DNA of 5,587 nt from DASRDS01 sp035652495 (lineage in GTDB: Bacteria > Gemmatimonadota > Gemmatimonadetes > Gemmatimonadales > Gemmatimonadaceae): positions 1 to 5,587 of the forward strand of contig DASRDS010000014.1 of the NCBI GenBank assembly GCA_035652495.1, in the 5' to 3' direction. A program made the translations under genes and the position numbers. The notes below the pieces were generated by a model that searched no databases, was not told where the DNA came from, and worked only from the letters and a program-made list of their open reading frames with translations. How positions within the stretch are numbered: the stretch's first letter is position 1; each line of letters opens with the position of its first letter. Of this stretch, positions 5,426 through 5,587 are shown piece after piece.

Positions 5426-5587
5426 CTAGACGCCTTTCTCTTGCAAGAGAGCCATGAACTCCTTTGGCTCCTTGAGCGCGAGCAGGCGCTGGGGAACATC
5501 GGGCTCCTTGCTGAACTGCGCGATCTTGCCGAGCACCGGCAGATACTGGTTCGAGATCTCGAGCGGCGGGGCGACGATCAGGAAGAA
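5426..5587 (-). CDS. PTS EIIA-domain protein (fructose/nitrogen type), C-terminal fragment
   Basis: An open frame enters from the right edge and ends in TAG at 5426-5428, giving 53 residues. The run FFLIVAPPLEISNQYLPVLG, followed by KIAQF, then KEPDVPQRLLALKEPKEFMALLQEKGV, matches the end of PTS_EIIA type-2 domains (PtsN, FruA or MtlA-like). These domains receive phosphate from HPr/NPr on a histidine, which lies upstream and outside the window. From this fragment one cannot tell whether it is a stand-alone PtsN-like regulator or the end of a larger protein, nor whether the phospho-acceptor His is intact. In many phyla without sugar PTS permeases, such EIIA proteins act in regulation; that is a possibility here, not shown. 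It is likely the upstream neighbour of the hydrolase and polymerase genes on the same strand, with a 111-bp gap that may contain a separate promoter. Confidence 0.85.
   Translation of the reverse strand, partial: FFLIVAPPLEISNQYLPVLGKIAQFSKEPDVPQRLLALKEPKEFMALLQEKGV

Noticed and set aside
5321..5587. + strand frame open to the right edge (VYAFPADIAGFAALHEADD...) opposite the EIIA fragment
   Set aside because: It looks protein-like but is the antisense of a recognisable PTS EIIA C-terminus on the - strand, and it has no credible start or ribosome site.

Overview
The window is GC-rich bacterial DNA with tightly packed genes, high third-position GC, GTG as well as ATG starts, and very short or overlapping gene junctions. 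The mix of genes (guaA, an ICMT-family methyltransferase, a bacterial family-B DNA polymerase of about 760 residues, a fructose/nitrogen-type PTS EIIA) fits a soil or environmental bacterium, perhaps of Acidobacteriota (Vicinamibacteria-like) or a similar deep-branching GC-rich phylum. The phylum is a guess from general resemblance and not something the sequence proves.

Layout. Positions 2-1318 on the + strand form an apparent operon: the 3' end of guaA (GMP synthase), a 159-residue protein of unknown function that looks like a lipocalin-like/DUF1579-like beta protein, and an integral-membrane isoprenylcysteine-carboxyl-methyltransferase (ICMT) family protein. The gaps between them are 6 and 9 nt. 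It meets, 3 nt away, a convergent - strand gene (1322-1807) for a small secreted protein of unknown function. That gene is divergent from a TetR/AcrR-family regulator (1873-2514, +). The 65-bp divergent region is the most AT-rich stretch noticed, and a perfect 12-bp palindrome covers the regulator's GTG start codon. This makes a plausible autoregulated repressor/target pair.

The rest is on the - strand, transcribed from right to left: the 3' end of a PTS EIIA-domain gene (5426-5587), a 111-bp spacer, a YecD-like isochorismatase-family hydrolase (4748-5314), and a family-B DNA polymerase (2482-4764). The polymerase overlaps the hydrolase gene by 17 bp at its 5' end and the convergent TetR gene by 33 bp at its 3' end. 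It carries every exonuclease and polymerase catalytic motif and a textbook beta-clamp-binding pentapeptide (QLSLF) near the C-terminus. It therefore looks like a working proofreading, clamp-dependent polymerase with an E. coli Pol II-like role.

No RNA genes, mobile elements, CRISPR arrays or long repeats were seen, and no gene-free stretch exceeds about 111 bp. I see no clearly new multi-gene system. The points most worth a second look are the compact palm of the polymerase, its clamp motif and overlapping tail, the palindrome over the regulator's start codon, and the coupling of a hydrolase gene to a polymerase gene.
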